Shown: positions 1-12,425, counted from the first letter of the stretch. The stretch: 64,000 bases of DNA from Tolypocladium sp. Sup5 PDA-1 (GCA_000750105.3 JPHH03000016.1:62001-126000), one strand, 5' to 3'. The notes: generated from the letters alone by a model not told the origin. Numbers and translations are program-made.

Positions 1-1
1 A

Positions 2-1552
2 CTGCTTGACCCCATCCGCAACATGAGGAGTGTAACGACAAATGAGTTGACGCCGTCACTGACATTCATGCCCAGAGCGATGGAGCTAGAGTCGTATTCG
101 GAGGAGGAACTCTGGCGCGCTCCCGGTCCCGAGGAAACATACCTCGACCCACCGCCACCTCCATTGTCCAAAGCCGACCTAAAGCAGCAGAAGAAGGATG
201 CTATAAGGCGGCGACTGAAAGAGAAGAAGGAGAAGCTGCGGGGCCAACAAAAGGGCAATGGCGACAGCTACGACGGTTCAACCCTTAGAGAGTCTGGGTA
301 CGACAATGATTCCGTATCATCCTACACGAGCGACGACGAATACGACGAAGACTACGAGAAAGAGCTTCGCGCAGAGTACAGTGATCCGAAGCCGCATTCT
401 CGCGATCGCGACTACGCCCGAAAGTATTCCTTGCCTACTCACGATCTAATGTACCGCTATATGAGTGCCATTGCTACCAAAGATATGCTTGACGACGAAT
501 CACTCATATCTTCCATACTGAGTCGTCTAATCCTGGACGACTTCTGGCAGCTCTTGGCTCAGATGCGTCTCGAACTCGATCATTTGGACAACGACTTTAG
601 CGCTGGCCTCTATGAGCAGCTTGTTGAGTCAGTTGGGAACTCGACGCGACAAAACCTCAGTTGGATGCGTGTCACTCTCAAAGAGCTGCATGAGTGGACT
701 GGTCACTTGTCGTCGTCTTCCACAGTCCTCCGTTGGGGACCCGACCTTGCTGCCGAACTTGCAGCGCTCAACACAGACCTGCAAGTTCTTCAAAGCCGCG
801 CCGAGCAGACACTCAACATTCTTGCATCCTCCATGGCTCTGGCTCAATCTTCTCTGGTCATCGACCAGACTTCCGGCATCAACAAGCTGACCGAGCTAGC
901 CTTCTTTTTTGTTCCGATATCGTTCATCACCTCCGTCTTCTCAATGCAAGTGTTCGAACTCACCTCTGCACCGCCTCGGATCTGGACCTGGGGGTTATCC
1001 CTAACCGCGGTCGCCTTAACCACCTACTTTATACGGTCCTCGCTACGATCCCCATCTGTTCGCATCGCTGTGCTGCACTGCCGCGCGACCATCCTCAACC
1101 GGTTCTCTTCCTCGAAAGCCGGCTCTGCGTCACGGCGACTGAACACGGTCGGCAATCGCGCCATCGCGAAGTTTCTCTTCATGATGACATGCGTGGTGCT
1201 CATTCTGCTTAGCCTGCTTACGCTGCTCTTTACTCTCTTCTTCCTTGTGTTCGGAGGCGTCTGGTTGGGCGCGGCAGCGATGGCGCTCTATTTCATCATC
1301 ACTCGATGGCCAGAGCCAGCGGTATTGGTGCCCTGCTTCCTGAGTCTGCCCGTGGCCGCAATTGGGATCTGGACAACATGGTACTGGTCGGATGAGATCA
1401 CGGACTGGGGTACTGGCGTGGTTGAGGGATCCGCCGTGTGGATTAAGCGTATCTTTCCCGCACACTGGACGCTCGATAATGCAGATGATGGGGACTTGGC
1501 CAAGGAAGGTGTAAATACGTACGCGAGGCAAGCGATCGTTCTAGCTACGTGA
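2..1552 (+). CDS. CorA-like membrane protein, 5'-truncated by window edge
   Basis: The reading frame is already open at base 2, so the first in-frame ATG (23) is probably not the true start and the gene is cut by the window edge. The visible part is about 509 residues. The N-terminal third is polar, with a proline run, a lysine-rich stretch and an acidic SDDEYDEDYE tract, and is likely cytosolic. A helical region follows, then a CorA-type hydrophobic pair starting LTELAFFFVPISFITSVFSM (about residue 290) and two or more further hydrophobic segments to residue 460. CorA transporters end their first membrane helix with GMN; here the position reads SMQ, so magnesium transport is doubtful. Fungal CorA-like proteins of this build are common and mostly uncharacterised. 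The family call rests on the helix pair and its context. Confidence 0.6.
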   Translation: MLDPIRNMRSVTTNELTPSLTFMPRAMELESYSEEELWRAPGPEETYLDPPPPPLSKADLKQQKKDAIRRRLKEKKEKLRGQQKGNGDSYDGSTLRESGYDNDSVSSYTSDDEYDEDYEKELRAEYSDPKPHSRDRDYARKYSLPTHDLMYRYMSAIATKDMLDDESLISSILSRLILDDFWQLLAQMRLELDHLDNDFSAGLYEQLVESVGNSTRQNLSWMRVTLKELHEWTGHLSSSSTVLRWGPDLAAELAALNTDLQVLQSRAEQTLNILASSMALAQSSLVIDQTSGINKLTELAFFFVPISFITSVFSMQVFELTSAPPRIWTWGLSLTAVALTTYFIRSSLRSPSVRIAVLHCRATILNRFSSSKAGSASRRLNTVGNRAIAKFLFMMTCVVLILLSLLTLLFTLFFLVFGGVWLGAAAMALYFIITRWPEPAVLVPCFLSLPVAAIGIWTTWYWSDEITDWGTGVVEGSAVWIKRIFPAHWTLDNADDGDLAKEGVNTYARQAIVLAT

Positions 1553-2112
1553 GAAGCTGGATGCGAGATACATCAATCGCCAGGCAATGCCCTCGAGATT
1601 GGGCTTGTGATGTTGGCTATTAAACACGACATTAAGCTCATTAGTTTCGCCGCTCTGTGATATTGCCTAAAGCCGTACAGCTCCAACGTATTTCTTCTTC
1701 GCACAAGGGGAATGTGAGTTCCTAGACGCCGTCCGTGGGCCCCCTTTGTCGAGAAGCTTTGCTCTCTGCTCTCTGCAACCCGATACGCAAGAGGGTCAAT
1801 AGTGTACTTTCTGTCGCAATTCGTCTTTGATGAAAGCTATCGCATTAAGTTGCTCCTTCGCGATGAGAAGACCCTAGGTCTTATCCTCGAGTAACCCTGA
1901 CCTCCAGAAATTCGGACTACCCTAGAGTCGTCGGCGCGGAGCAACTCCCCATTCTTTGGGCGCCAAACGTCGCAAACTCCAACATCTACTACCAATGCAT
2001 GATGAAACAAGATGTCGCTTTCTAGATGCAGACTACAGTGGCAAAGTAAAAGTGCCGTTGAGGACTTTATACGGCTTCCATGTTTAGTATGCATGTGCCT
2101 CAAGCTATGAAC
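1553..2112. other. Convergent intergenic region
   Basis: This stretch lies between the 3' end of the CorA-like gene and the 3' end of the P450 gene. I see no supported coding sequence, RNA gene or repeat. It should hold the two 3' UTRs. Confidence 0.6.
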
Positions 2113-3802
2113 CTAAGCGCTAATGGGTTTATCTGCAACGTCCGCATGTTCAATAGCCTTGCTTAGAGCTGCGCCATCCCTAGGAACAAAGAGGCAGCGA
2201 TAACGGTGTGGCAAGGCCACCAGACTCGTGGGATCCGCATTCCCTGTAATTGGGTGGCAATCGACATCATCGTACTTCTGGATGCGGAAACTGTTGAGCA
2301 CTCTCATATACACGAGATAAAGCTCTCTGTTTGCCAGTATCGATCCGGCACACATGCGGTAACCCACGCCATAAGTAAACAGAGGCGCATCAGGCTGCTC
2401 GTACCATCGTTCGGGGCGGAAGATGTCAGGGTCAGACCACACTTTGGAGTCTGTCCATGTTAGCGCACAGTACGTCATGAGCAGAACCGGTTCGAGACTC
2501 ACCCATATTACAGGCCCAAGCATTCAAAAACACGACAGAGTCTTTCGGAATTGCGAGCCCTCCATAAATGATGTCTTTGGTAGACGCACGGGGCAGAGCC
2601 AGTCTCAGTACGGTAAAGTATCTCAGAGACTCGCGCACGAGTGCAGCAACATACTCGCACTTGGAATCGTCCAACGGGTCGCACATCGGCTGGCTCTCGT
2701 CGTAAAACTTGCGGATCTCTGACACGGCCTTTTCTTGGATCTCTGGGTGCTGGGAGAGAAAGGCCAGGAACCAGGCAACCTGCGTGGTGATGGTGTCGAG
2801 GCCGCCTGAGAGCATGGTCAAGCTGATGGAAGTGAGCTCTGCCTTGTCCAACTTTGCTTCTGTATCCATGATGACATTGGCCTGAATGCAGGGGCTGTAG
2901 GTCCCGTTTGCGATGCGTTCGTCCAGGCCGTTGTTCAGGGCTGACAGATACGTGTCACGCCTGTTGCGCATCTCCCGTGCCTTGGCTGAATGGAGGTTGA
3001 TGGGATTCAGTCGCAAAAGAGGGATGTAGTCCTGCAGGTTCCCGGTCGTGGACCGAAAGCGGCTAATCTCCTCCTCGACATGGGTGATTTCGTGGAAGAG
3101 ATCGTCCTTCTGGCTCTTGAGGCGGATTCCCCAGTTCAGAGTCAGAGCCAGAGAGAGGGACAGACGCTGGATCATGGGCATGGGGTCGGTCGGAACCTCT
3201 CCAGCCTTGCCGTAGACGTACAGTTCCTTGACGAAGTCGCGACTCTCGGTGTCGAGATGAGAGATGTATGTCTGGACCGATGGCTTGTTGAGTGCCGAGG
3301 CAGCGCCCTTGCGGCGGCGCTTGAGGGAATCGCTGTAGGGGGACGTGCCAATTGTCGTACCGGCCGTGTCAGAGAGAACCTGCACAAGGTGTTAGTGGTG
3401 CGGTCTGTCGATGCTCATCGGCGCTTGACATGCCTTGTGGAACGTGTAAAACTGCGGCCTCGAGCTCATCGCTTGCGCATTCTGCCCAAAGATGGCCTTT
3501 GCCGCTGCGGCCGAGTTGATGATGACGACGGGGACGTTACCAAGCTGAATCTGGTAGACGTCGCCAAACTTGCGCGCCCACTCCCGATACTTCTCAGCAG
3601 CGTTGACGCGGATGTCCCAGAGGTTTCCTATCAAGGGCAGCCCAGAGGGGCCCTTCATTCCGCGTATCCTCGCATTGTGGCGGATGAGCTCGTTGATGAA
3701 GATACAGACGAGCGGCGCGGCGAGGAGCGTCCACAGGAGAGACTGCCCTGTATTTTCCCTGAGCTGATCGTTCAGGGACAGCAGTAGGGTGGCGATGGTC
3801 AT
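2113..3802 (-). CDS. CYP504-type cytochrome P450 (arylacetate hydroxylase)
   Basis: Three exons on the minus strand: 3802-3434, 3379-2503 and 2450-2113, giving 527 aa. Visible hallmarks are an N-terminal membrane anchor, a proline hinge (GPSGLPLIGN), the I-helix GGLDT (315-319), the ExxR motif ESLR (373-376) and the haem loop FTYGVGYRMCAG with Cys449. The text around these motifs matches what is known of the CYP504 family (PhacA/PhacB of Aspergillus), microsomal enzymes that ortho-hydroxylate phenylacetate or 3-hydroxyphenylacetate on the way to homogentisate. Which substrate this copy takes cannot be read from sequence. Intron 1 (3433-3380) begins GCATGT, a GC-AG intron forced by reading phase; intron 2 is GT-AG. 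The gene diverges from the regulator gene at 4182. Homogentisate dioxygenase and fumarylacetoacetase in the same cluster support an arylacetate role. Confidence 0.88.
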
Positions 3803-4181
3803 GGCGGCGGGAGATTGGGCACACTGCTGAAACGCCTTTCTGGACTGGGGATGATAAGAGTACGAAAGGTCACCCAGTCACGCCCCTGGCTTTTAACCAC
3901 GAGAGCACGGAGAACATCGTAGGTGCATCGGCGTCTCCAGCCCAAACACCGTGCCGTCAGAGGAGCGTAGCTTATGCGGAGCGGCATGGGGGCGGGGGAT
4001 GGCCCGAAACGCGTTTCATTCTCGGAATCTCGGAACTGCTCCGAGGCCGCCGCAGTGGCCAGTGGAGTGTCGGGTCTTCCGGCCCAACATAACGTGCAAC
4101 TGCCCATCCCCATCGATGCCTCGCTCGGAAAAACCTGCTGTACTGCATGGATGGTGTCGGTCCCGCTCCCAGCCAAGGATC
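3803..4181. promoter_or_regulatory. Shared promoter of the P450 and regulator genes
   Basis: A 379-bp space between divergent start codons. It contains CTCGGAA at 4021-4027, CTCGGAAC at 4029-4036 and the inverse-type CTCCGAG at 4039-4045. These are CGG-bearing elements of the sort bound by Zn2Cys6 proteins. Similar elements recur in two other divergent promoters of the cluster. Function is inferred. Confidence 0.5.
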
Positions 4182-6648
4182 ATGGACGACGATTCCGGAG
4201 CCGTCAGCGCGGCTGAGCCCAGGCCGCAGAAGCGACCGGCGTCTGGGGTAGAGGCACGAGGGGGCCGTCGCCCCAAGCGTGGCAAATACACGTCGGTAGC
4301 GTGGTAGGGCAGACCTCCGTCGCGTGACCAGCCGTTGAACAAGATGCTCATCATCGTTTCGCAGCGACGAATGCAAGAAGAGGAAGCTCAAGTGCACCCC
4401 GGTGGACGGCGCCAGCTGCGAGCGATGTATCGCTGGCGGGCTGGCGTGCGCGTATGCCCCAGGGCCGTTGCAGGGCACCAGGAACCAGCATGAGAGGTAG
4501 GTCATAGATGGCCTCGCTGATGCGTACATGCACAGCCGGCAGCGCTCACGCTCTGACTGTTTGATGCTTGAAGCAGCCAACAGGTTCGAAACTTGAGCGA
4601 TGAAATGGCCCAGCTCCGCCAGCAAGTCGCCAGCCTGGTGCAGACTGTGACGAAGCTCAAGGACCAGCCGTCAAGCGACAGCCCCGTCTCAACGCGCTCG
4701 CAAGACACAACGCTCGTCCAGTCAACCTCGAGCGCACCCAAAGGCGCTGCGCCGAAACAACCTCAGTTTGTCGGGCCTACGCGTCCGGCCTTTGCACTGA
4801 TGGTCGGCGAGCGGTCTCTGACTCGCATGGGCATACCGACCTATGAATCCTTTCCTCCAAGCGGCGCTCAGTCTCCGACGGACTCACAGAGAGAGACGAC
4901 CACGGCCGCCGAGTTTTGGCTTCGATGCACCCCCGGGGAAGTTGCCAGTCTCCTCGCTGTTTTTGAAGAGGAGGTCGGTTCCGTCTATCCCTTCATCGAC
5001 GTCGTGGAGCTGTCTTCTCGCGCACCGCAGATTGTAGACTTTATGCGAACTCGCGAATCGACCGACGACCAAGTCCATGCAGGGCTGCACATGGCCGTGA
5101 CCCCAAGGGATGTCGAAATTCTAACCGTTGCCGTGGCTACTGCCATAGTCATTGAGGCGCACGGCAAGACGGAGCTGAGTAACACCATGGCCGAGTCCGT
5201 CGAGCTTCAAGTCTCGAGGATATCGAGCCCTGAAGTCGAGCTCCAAGACATACAGCTCTTGACGATGCTGGTAGGCTGCCCCTGCTTCCGTTGGCCGAAA
5301 CACCATTGCTGATTCCGCCAGAGCATCTACTACTTCCACTCCGACGAGGAGCTGCTCGCTTGGCGGACAATTGGGATCGCTGTGCGGGAGGCGCTTGAAA
5401 TGGGCCTGCATCGCAGGAAAAGTTTGTTTGACAACTTCGAGGACCCCGAATCACGCCGCCTGGCCACGCGAGTCTTCTGGTGCGTCTACGTTCTCGACCG
5501 CCGATGGAGCTTCGGCACAAGTCTCCCCTTTGCGCTCGCGGATCGAGATATAGATCCCAGCCTGCCGGAACCGGCAAGTCCTACCTTTCTTTTCCCTTTT
5601 CTTCCTCCCACCCCCTTCTTTCATTCCCGACAAAGGTTCTAATGCGATGCGTCTACAGGATGCTGACTTGTACCTTAAATGCATGGTCGGCTATGGCCGG
5701 CTATGCTCCAAACTCTGGAATGCCATTCCCTCATTTGGCTCGCCGTCTCAGACGATTCCCGATGCAACAGCTCAGGCCTTGGACCTGAGCACGCAAGACT
5801 GGCTGGAGTCTATTCCGCCACACCTCCAGCTACGGCACCCGCGCCTCGGACTGACAGCCCGATCTCAGCCACGAGTCCTACAGCGTCTCCGGGCCTTGTT
5901 ATACCTGCGCGGAAACCGTATCCGGATCTCCATCTACCAGCATCATCTGCTGAGCGCAACAAGCATCACCGCGAACTTGCGAAGTGCCTGGCTGGTAGTC
6001 GAGATTGCCCAGGACAGTGTACAAGTTCTGGTACACCTGAACGCCACCACGGATATCTACTCGCGCCAGCAGAATGTTTTCAACTACTTTCTGATAAGCG
6101 CCTTGGCGGTCATCTTTCTGGCGGTGTGCCACGCCCCAAATATTTTCACGGAGCCATGTCGACAGAGCTTCCTCGATGCAGTCGACCTTGTCAGAGGGTT
6201 CTCACGACATAGCGGGATCAGCCGAAGATTGTGGAAAAGTATCCGTGGCCTGCTGCCACGGTTAAGGAGTCTTGGTCTGCACAGCTCAGATGGAGGCCAG
6301 AACGGGGTGGTGGCAACAAGGAGCAGCTCGACAGCCGGCACGGAGTTACCCTCTGCCGAGGCTGTGAACAGCTCGCGGTTCCGAGAAACGTCGTATTCTG
6401 CCAAAGGCGATGACGGCAGTGGTTTCCGGGATATACAGACGAATAACCACATGGCGGCGGACACATACAGCAACAGCTCCGTCCCAGACATGTTCCAAAT
6501 GGGGAATGATCTCCTGGACCTGTTTGATGCCCTGGGACAAGGGCAGATACCCGGAGAGTTTAGTGCCAACTACTATGGTTCCGACGAGCCAGACACCATG
6601 ACTGGAGGAGGAGGGGAGATCGCTCGGCGGTTCCAGGGGCTGATCTAA
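4182..6648 (+). CDS. Zn2Cys6 transcription factor, likely regulator of the amine cluster
   Basis: Five exons, 4182-4303, 4365-4496, 4577-5270, 5322-5573 and 5659-6648, give 729 aa. Joining exons 1 and 2 completes the zinc cluster: CDECKKRKLKC, then CERC and the sixth Cys after IAGGLA. The DNA-binding domain therefore occupies about residues 41-70. A short coiled-coil-like linker (LSDEMAQLRQQV) follows, then the fungal_trans middle homology region, recognisable by SRRLATRVFWCVYVLDRRWS and DRDIDPSLPEP. The C-terminus is polar and probably activating. Intron 4 (5574-5658) is best read as GC-AG (GCAAGT donor, CTAAT branch, CTACAG acceptor). A GT-AG alternative, 5578-5635, keeps frame but has a poor donor and inserts extra residues. 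Position inside the cluster and divergence from the P450 suggest pathway-specific control; this is inference. Confidence 0.88.
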
Positions 6649-7406
6649 TCACGTCAAGTTCATGTTTCCCATTCTAACTAGAGCCACATTGAGCGTACGC
6701 CCACTGGTTTAAATTGGGGTCTTGGCAGCCGTCTTTCGCCGTTGTTATGTGTACCTGTTGGTATTGCTGTTCCTTCTGGTCGTGTATACTAAAATGGAGT
6801 TTTGCGGTGAAATAAGCCGAGTTATGTGTTGTCCACTTTAATGATATAGCCGTGCGATGAGAGTGAAGGGCGATTGTGTAGTAGTTGGCGGATCTTCTCT
6901 CATTTAAGTAGGTGTAGGGTTTAATAAGTGAACCGGACATAGGATAAGTGGCGTCTTTATGAATACTCGCAGAAAAGGACAACGAGCATTCCGCCATTTG
7001 AGTTTATACGCTGTGGAGGCCAGTGCTTTCAGAACGCTTGGGCCTGTCGTGTCCATAGTGAGGTTTAGGCTGTGTGCCGCAATTCCGACGTGACCACTGG
7101 AAAGCTAACCCACACCCCGTCGGAACTCTTCCGCATGGCCAAATATTTGCGGTTCCGCAGTACCTCAGCACACTCCTGGAACTAATACCGAGGACTTCGG
7201 CGTGTCCAATGTTTCAACGTGGTGGCAACTCAAGCTCCCCATCTGCTGGATGACGCGTGACTAGATAGGGTTGGCGTGAATGGGCACGGTACATATATGC
7301 TTCTTTCGACTTCCTGAGGTCCCGGTCTTGTAATAGCACGAAACGACATTTAATCGTCCGCTTGGAGTTGTGACGGTATCACATAAATACGTAAACACCT
7401 TTTACC
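6649..7406. promoter_or_regulatory. Intergenic region and aldehyde dehydrogenase promoter
   Basis: 758 bp with no supported gene. The 3' half should be the promoter of the aldehyde dehydrogenase. It carries the inverted repeat CGGAA-CTC-TTCCG at 7121-7133 and TGCGGTTCCGCA just downstream, both resembling zinc-cluster half-sites. The 5' half is AT-richer and featureless. Confidence 0.45.
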
Positions 7407-9035
7407 ATGGCCGAGGTAACCCTGGTTGGTGCTGGCGGGCGCAACATCACTGGTAAGCTCCGATGGCTATCCGGCATGGCCAGGTTGCATTCAGGACTTG
7501 GGACTTACTGAAACTGCTATCCAGTCCCGACCGGTCTCTTCATCGACAACGAGTTCTCCGCGTCCACCGATAACAAGACGATAGACCTGGAAAACCCAGC
7601 CACCGGGGACTTTCTCGCAACCGTGGCGGCCGCCCAGGTTGCTGATGTGAACCGTGCAGTATTGTCGGCGGAAGCAGCCTTTAAAAACACATGGCGTTCT
7701 GTCGCGCCCGACAAATGCAGGGCACTACTCAACAAGCTGGCCGACCTCGTCGAGCGCGATGCTGAGGACCTGGCATCGCTCCAGGCAGTTGACGCAGGGG
7801 TGCTGTATCGTCAATCATTAGCCATGGACATTCCCCAGGCGGTGGAGACCTGCCGTTACTACGCTGGATGGGTCGACAAGCTCGAGGGCCAGTCTATGAA
7901 GATATCGCAGGGCATGGCATATACGCAACGTGACCCCATTGGCGTATGTGCCGCCATCGTGCCATGGAACGCACCCCTGTAAGCAAGAGCCCCAGCCTCT
8001 GCAGAGGAGAACCCTCTCGCTGACCTTTGCCCTTCTGCAAGCATGATTACGATATGGAAGCTGGCGCCAGCCATCGCAGCAGGGAACACGCTTATCATCA
8101 AAACCCCGGAGCTCGCCCCACTGTACGGACAGAAACTCGCCCAGCTCATTGCGGAGGCTGGGTTTCCGCCGGGCGTGATCAACATCTTGTGCGGGCTGGG
8201 CAACGTCGCTGGCCAGGCCTTGGCGGACCACGCCCTGGTGCGCAAAATTTCGTTCACGGGCAGCACCGCCGTTGGAAGAAGAATACTGGAGAGCTCCTCG
8301 CGGACCAACCTCAAGAGAGTCACCGTCGAGCTTGGTGGGAAGAGCCCAAGCATCGTCTTCGCTGACGCTGCCTGGGAAAACGCCCTCTTCCACACCACGA
8401 TGGGCATTACGGTCCACAACGGGCAGATCTGCGCCGCTGGTAGTCGCATTTACGTTCAAGATGAGATCTATGACCGCTTCGTCGCCGAGTTCTCGGCACG
8501 TACAAAGGATGCCGTCGCCGGAGACCCACTGTTGGATAGCACCACCAAAGGCCCTCTAGTCAGCGCGGGTCAGAAAGCTCGAGTAACGGCATACGTTGGG
8601 ACAGCGTTGCAGGAAGGAACAAAGCTACTTCATGGCGGTGAGCGCGGCGCGGATTCGGCCCCCTCGGGAGGTCATTTCGTCCCGAACACGGCTTTTATGG
8701 ACGTGGCCCCCACGGCTACTGTCATGACAGACGAGATCTTTGGACCAGTGGCTAGCATTGCGAGATTCAAGACCGAGGAGGAGGCCATCGCGCTGGCAAA
8801 CGACAATTGCTATGGACTGGCCGCTTCGGTGTTCACGGTCGACGTTAACAGAGCCATCCGCGTTAGCAGCGCGATCGAGGCCGGTCAAGTCACCGTGAAC
8901 ATGTGGGGGACGGTCAATGCAGGCACTCCGTTTGGAGGAATCAAGGAGAGCGGATTCGGGAGAGACCTGGGCAAAGACGCGTTGGAAGATTGGACCCAGG
9001 TCAAGTGCGTAAAGTTCAATCTCCAAGGGCTCTAG
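7407..9035 (+). CDS. NAD(P)-dependent aldehyde dehydrogenase
   Basis: Three exons, 7407-7452, 7525-7978 and 8042-9035, give 497 aa, the normal ALDH length. Visible family residues are PWN (162-164), the cofactor-binding Lys of IIKTPE (187), the FTGSTAVGR Rossmann loop, the catalytic Glu263 in VELGGKSP and the nucleophile Cys297 in GQICAAGSR. The enzyme oxidises an aldehyde to the acid. In this neighbourhood the expected substrate is the aryl-acetaldehyde released by the copper amine oxidase next door. The C-terminus lacks a clear peroxisomal tripeptide, so it is probably cytosolic. The family assignment is firm; the substrate is inferred from context. Both introns are GT-AG (72 and 63 nt). 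Confidence 0.92.
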
Positions 9036-9290
9036 ATAACAGTCTACCTCAATTGTAAACATGCATACATAGATTATTTGAATCATTGTCAGCCCTCCCT
9101 CCCACCCATCTGGCCTTTTTGTTATTTGGCGGTTCATCGAACTTGATGGACTTGATACACGTATCGATAAGTCAACCACATGTTTCAGGTTCATCGTGTG
9201 ACCCGGGTTCCAACTTTCTCATATTACCATGTACAAAGTATAGGTAGAGTATTTCATGGGCCAGTATCTCTTTAGTAGGGTCCGCTCTTA

Positions 9291-11593
9291 TTATACATGA
9301 AGTGCCTCGCCCTGTTTGGCCAAGTCCTTATCCACACAGCAGCCATTGCGCAGCTCTTTGCTGCCCAGTTCTGCGTTCGGGGGGACGTCGATTGCCGGGT
9401 TTCCCGTGAAGAAATCTGAGGGCGTAATATGGACTTGAAGCATCTCTACTGGCCTAAGGGTGACGGACTCAGGTTAGCTTCTGGTAAGAAAGACGATGGT
9501 GGTGGTGGCGCCTTACATGACCGGCCAGTCTTCCACACGCGGATTATGCGTAAGACCAAAAACACTCCACACCACAATATCCTCGTTCAGGACGTCATCA
9601 TTACGCGCTGCTGCATCCGCGACGCCGCCAATCTCTCGGCGACTCTGCAAGGTGTATCGACCACCAGCGTAGAGCTCGTCGTCCTTGTACTTGGTAACCC
9701 ACATGTGGTGCTTGGCAAACAATGCACGATGCGCCTGGATACTGTTCGGGTCGGCCAACAATAGCTGTGTTGGCGGTGTCGTAATCTTGTAGCCGACCGG
9801 CTTTCCACTAACGGGATTCTTTTTCGACCAGTTTTGGATCTTGAAGACCCGATTGCTGAACGGCGCCAGATCGACTCCGGTCGAGGTTGTGATAGGGGTC
9901 TGACGAACCTCGTAGTAGTTGCCGTTGGGGTTCGTACGCTTATCCATGCGGACCGGTAGGCTCTCCTCCTGTACCAGCGTGTTCGAGTGTCCGTCAATGG
10001 CAGGATCGATGCGAACGCAAAAGATGTGCTGATGGTTCTGGGCCAAGGCCCCAGGGCTAACGATATTACCCCAAGGTGCGGTCTTACCCTCGTCAATATT
10101 GACGACGGAGACGATACCCGTTGCCCTTGCTTCAACTGCAATTCCGGCCGCCTGGTCAAACTTGAAAGCAAAAATGTATTCATAGTTTGCGAGCGTGATG
10201 ATGAATTGAACCACGAGCTCACGGCGTCGAGTCACCGCCGCCCGTCCGGTCCGCCAATTGGTGTGCTTCCAGTTGATGCCGTTATCTTGCTCGTGCAAGC
10301 AGATGACATTCTTGGTAACCTCCGCAGAGCCATCTGCTTTGGTCAAGACGCCGTCAAAGTACTAAACGGTTCGTCAGCTCTCAGTTGCTGCCCGGGCGGT
10401 CCATGGAGGAGCAGGGTCATTACCTTAATCAGGCCCAGGCAGTCACACCCGAGGACCAAGTTGTTTACCGCATGGCCTAGGCCGCCATCGCCGAAGTCAA
10501 ACGCTTGCTTACGATGGAAGGGCGCCCGAGGGTCAGCGTAGGGTACTGTCTAAAGAGAGGAGACGCTTGTTAGTCCGAAGCGGTCTTCTCAGCGGGAGCA
10601 AAGTACTTGCCATGTCGCTCACGCTCAGCCTGTACAGTACGTCGCGGCCGTCATATCGAACGTCGTGTAGTACAGCTCCCTCGCGAGGGTTGAACGTGAC
10701 TCTCATGGACCACTTCTGCCACTCTATGAGATTGGAGTCTGAGATTGTGAAGCTTGGACCCTGTGGCTGCTGTACAGTCAAGGGCTTGAGATCTTTTCGC
10801 GTGCCGGATGGCAGAAGCTCAGGCACGTATTCAGCAGACTGGCAGTGATTGATAATGGCTGTCTTGTGGGTACGGCCAGTCAACGGGTCGCCGATTCCGC
10901 CCGTGGCCGGCTCGTCGATGCGCACAATCTCGTTCTTTCTGGCATCCATTATGGGGATGAGAGGAATGGGGTACGCATAGAAGTTGGAATCCGGGTTGCC
11001 GCTGGAAGCGTCTCGTCCAAAGCACAGCGCTTGGAAGAACCGAGTTGCGCCGTCGGCCTCATCAGGCCCACCATAGGGCCATGGCTCGACGACGAGTTCG
11101 AAGCCAGGAGGCAACTGGATGCTCTTGAGCTTCTCTTGGAACAAGGGTGAGTTTTTGACGCAATTCACCAGCGTCTCGAACTCATGTCTATGCCACCAAA
11201 ACACGCATCAACACACAGCCCGTCATGTCGTCATGGCACGTGGCGTACTTACACGGTCAATCCTGCGTGGTGTTCAGGTCCAACGATTTGATGGCTGACG
11301 CGTTTGAGCGCTCCAAGGTCAATGACGGACTCGTGATATTCGTGAGTTTTTGATCCGCCAATGACGTCGTATCGAACCTGTGCAAGGCGCGCGGGCCGTG
11401 GGGTGGCGTCGGTCAACCTCCCTGCATGCTCGAGCTCCAGGAACCGTGTGACATCAACCTTGGGCGGCTCAAGCAGGTAGATGACGCGGAAGTCGATGAC
11501 AGTACCAGGGTGCAACTCCAGCACGATGTCTCGGGCTTGCGTCGTCTCGTCGATGGTAAGATCAGAGAACGGATGAGGGATTGTGGTAGCCAT
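9291..11593 (-). CDS. Copper-containing primary amine oxidase (TPQ type)
   Basis: Five exons on the minus strand, 11593-11253, 11187-10611, 10549-10424, 10361-9517 and 9453-9291, give 683 aa. Family landmarks are the catalytic-base Asp324 in QAFDFGDGGLG, the topaquinone precursor Tyr408 in LANYEY, the copper ligands His458 and His460 in NHQHIF, and the third ligand near His620 in THNPRVEDW. Known copper amine oxidases turn primary amines into aldehydes with release of H2O2 and ammonia. The last exon is easily missed: a stop appears right after the final splice donor at 9516, but joining to 9453 restores the family's C-terminus (PVEMLQV, then SDFFTGNPAIDVP). Intron 2 (10610-10550) has a GCAAGT donor, a GC-AG intron required by phase. 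The start is ATG 11593, because the longer frame begins with TTG. Confidence 0.92.
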
Positions 11594-12425
11594 GACAGGC
11601 AACTAGATTTCTGTTCTTCCCAGGATGATGCACGCGATATGGACCTGGCAATGGTATTTAGGAGACTAAAATCGTCTTTTGAGGTTCGGCGGGCATTTGA
11701 GGGGTCACAGATGGTGAGGCGGAAAATGGGTACCTCATAATAAGCCCCGCTGCCCATGGGGCCATGATAAGCTGTGGCCCATCATGTTTACTGCGGCCAA
11801 GATTCCGGGCGCCAATACCGTCGCATCGTTATCTGAAACGGGACAGTTCCGAATTGCGCAAGCCTGATCAAACGCGAGTGACACTGTTGTTGTAACGACG
11901 CGGACCAGACCGCCGCCACCAGAGCACGGACTGTTGGGGTTCGAACGCTGTACTCCGTACGGCCAGTCGGTTGCCGAGCCTGAGCCAGAAACTAACACAA
12001 GGTTTCCGCTTCGTACAAGCTACGGAGTACTCCGTGAGTTGGAACGAATCAGCCGCATTCTTCAGCTCTCTTAGCTGATAGTGCCATCCACAATAATTTA
12101 GGCCTGTTTCTATTCGACGTATCAGATATTCTGGATATAATCTTATCACACTGCACATTTGGATCCACAAGGCCCTCGTTCCCCGCGTTATCGTTCCCCG
12201 CGCTCGGAAGTCGGGCTCTGTTCCGAGGACCACCGAGGAGTCGAGCATGCTGTTATCCTGCCTTTGGATAGCACACGGCCGAGACACGGGGTTGGCTTGA
12301 AGAGACTATGCACCCGAGAATGACAAAAAGAAGCCGTGATACTGTCCGCGAGCCATGTCTTCGGTTCGCGTTCCATTCCCTTCCCTCCACCGTCCAACAT
12401 TTGGTCGAAGACCAATCGTTTGAAC
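11594..12425. promoter_or_regulatory. Shared promoter of amine oxidase and permease
   Basis: 832 bp between divergent start codons. An inverted pair CTCGGAA (12203-12209) and TTCCGAG (12221-12227) is separated by 11 bp. A further TTCCGAA lies near 11848. Two copies of the TACGGAGTA/TACTCCGTA motif occur near 11952 and 12022. Control by the cluster's Zn2Cys6 regulator is inferred. Confidence 0.5.

Noticed and set aside
1837..2103. 88-aa minus-strand frame downstream of the P450
   Set aside because: No start context, homology or splice link to the P450, which already ends at 2113.
2990..3787. 265-aa plus-strand frame opposite the P450 gene
   Set aside because: It is the antisense shadow of P450 exons 1 and 2, with no family resemblance and no splice logic.
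5578..5635. GT-AG alternative for the fourth intron of the regulator at 4182
   Set aside because: It keeps frame but has a poor GTCCTA donor and adds residues between LPEP and DADLYL; the GC-AG version fits the family better. RNA data could overturn this.
9513..9515. Apparent stop of the amine oxidase
   Set aside because: The stop lies three bases into the final intron; joining 9517 to 9453 restores the conserved C-terminus, so the gene ends at 9291.
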